The notes under the pieces: generated by a model
Database searches by the model: none
Told to the model about the DNA's origin: nothing
The model's input: the letters and a program-made list of their open reading frames with translations, nothing else
In this document: positions 63,232 to 64,000 of the stretch, in pieces
How positions within the stretch are numbered: position 1 is the stretch's first letter
How the letters are laid out: each line of letters opens with the position of its first letter
Made by a program: the position numbers and the translations under genes
Assembly (NCBI GenBank): GCA_029287455.1
Contig: JARFRB010000081.1
Span: 1 to 64,000 of the forward strand
Direction: 5' to 3'
Source: Pelagibius litoralis
Lineage (GTDB): Bacteria > Pseudomonadota > Alphaproteobacteria > Kiloniellales > DSM-21159
Length of the DNA: 64,000 bases

Positions 63232-64000
63232 GTGACCGAGAAAAATGACTCCGACAGCATGGATTGGCTCGAGGCGGAACTGGCGGACACGCTCGACGAG
63301 GACTACGAGCTGGAGATGTCGGAGCCGGCGCTCTCCTTGGAGATCAGGCGGATCTATCGGGAGCACCACCCGCCCTCCATGGAACGGCGGGACTACTTCC
63401 GCAATCTGCTCGCCCTGCAGTCGGAGCTGATCAAGCTCCAAGATTGGGTGTCGCATACGAAAGCGAAAATCGTGGTGATTTTCGAAGGACGCGATTCGGC
63501 GGGGAAGGGCGGTGTGATCAAGCGCATCACGCAGCGTCTCAACCCCCGCGTCTGCCGCGTGGTGGCCTTGCCCGCCCCCAATGATCGCGAAAAGACTCAG
63601 TGGTACTTTCAGCGCTATGTGCCGCACCTGCCGGCCGGCGGCGAGATGGTTCTCTTCGACCGCTCCTGGTACAACCGGGCTGGCGTCGAGCGCGTCATGG
63701 GCTTCGCCACTGCGGATCAGGTGGAGGAGTTCCTGAAGGACGTCCCCGAGTTCGAGCGCATGCTGGTGCGCTCCGGCATTCTCCTGATCAAGTACTGGTT
63801 CTCGATCACCGACGAGGAACAGCAACTGCGCTTCATGATGCGCATCCACGATCCCTTGAAGCAGTGGAAGCTGAGCCCCATGGATCTGCAATCTCGGGTG
63901 CGCTGGGAAAGCTACACCAAGGCCAAGGAGGAGATGTTCGCCCGCACAAACATCCCCGAAGCGCCGTGGTACATCGTGGAAGGCAACGACAAGAAGCGCG
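63232..64000 (+). CDS. ppk2: Polyphosphate kinase 2 (PPK2), 3' end outside the window
   Basis: At least 256 residues, running off the right edge. Walker A (FEGRDSAGKGG) is near residue 85 and the Walker B-like FDRSWYNRAGVERVMGF near residue 143, with KQWKLSPMDLQSRVRWESYT further on. PPK2 transfers phosphate between polyphosphate and nucleotides. The C-terminal lid cannot be seen. GTG at 63232 follows GGGAGGGG; ATG at 63259 is an alternative. Which PPK2 class it belongs to is not settled from this part. Confidence 0.92.
   Translation, partial: MTEKNDSDSMDWLEAELADTLDEDYELEMSEPALSLEIRRIYREHHPPSMERRDYFRNLLALQSELIKLQDWVSHTKAKIVVIFEGRDSAGKGGVIKRITQRLNPRVCRVVALPAPNDREKTQWYFQRYVPHLPAGGEMVLFDRSWYNRAGVERVMGFATADQVEEFLKDVPEFERMLVRSGILLIKYWFSITDEEQQLRFMMRIHDPLKQWKLSPMDLQSRVRWESYTKAKEEMFARTNIPEAPWYIVEGNDKKR

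Overview
The window is high-GC DNA with almost no non-coding space. Every gap between genes is under 300 bases. I saw no tRNA, rRNA, CRISPR array, transposase or phage gene. Gene content points to an alphaproteobacterium, probably a marine or saline heterotroph: three TRAP transporters (one DctPQM, two TAXI with fused permeases), many oxidoreductases for small organic acids, a dihydroxypropanesulfonate-type cluster, and carnitine/betaine-type genes. The order is inferred from content only.

Layout. 1-2.9 kb: an IclR regulator behind a three-repeat operator, a ~550-residue TPR protein and a DUF1330 protein. 3.0-10.6 kb: a LacI regulator divergent from a seven-gene operon (small membrane protein, TRAP DctP/Q/M, HisD-like dehydrogenase, SDR, zinc alcohol dehydrogenase), with a perfect LacI-type palindrome between. 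The set matches DHPS (2,3-dihydroxypropane-1-sulfonate) uptake and oxidation. 10.6-17 kb: small enzymes, an L-carnitine dehydrogenase, a class III cyclase/TPR protein with OsmC, and a PA2779/PA2778 pair. 16.9-24.5 kb: an MttB-family methyltransferase, two overlapping FAD/GcvT demethylating dehydrogenases and a divergent LysR regulator, a likely methylamine or betaine demethylation module. 24.5-27.9 kb: ATP-grasp, glycosyltransferase and PhyH dioxygenase.

28-42 kb: a second LacI regulator, two beta-decarboxylating or beta-hydroxyacid-type dehydrogenases around a perfect 18-bp palindrome, and two TAXI-TRAP systems flanking an alpha/beta hydrolase pair, a methyltransferase and a D-cysteine desulfhydrase/cysteate sulfo-lyase-family enzyme. 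All three TRAP operons carry a stem-loop between receptor and permease genes. 41.7-50.6 kb: GFA protein, a frameshifted hydrolase, a CPA1 antiporter, an outer-membrane protein with a probable signal-peptide frameshift, acyltransferase, patatin lipoprotein, HAD hydrolase and an orphan gene behind a near-consensus promoter.

50.7-64 kb: a pentameric ligand-gated ion channel whose fourth membrane helix lies in frame just beyond an amber stop; a 3-hydroxyacyl-CoA-type dehydrogenase; an imine-reductase-like protein; an MFS transporter; a second copy of the ~550-residue TPR protein; PhoD phosphatase; amidase; a signal-less NMT1-like protein; YqhA; and the start of a PPK2 polyphosphate kinase that runs off the window.

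The most unusual observation is the channel interrupted exactly between M3 and M4. Others worth testing are the two frameshifts, the three-repeat IclR operator, the shared operator core linking the two TAXI-TRAP loci, and the duplicated His-rich TPR family.
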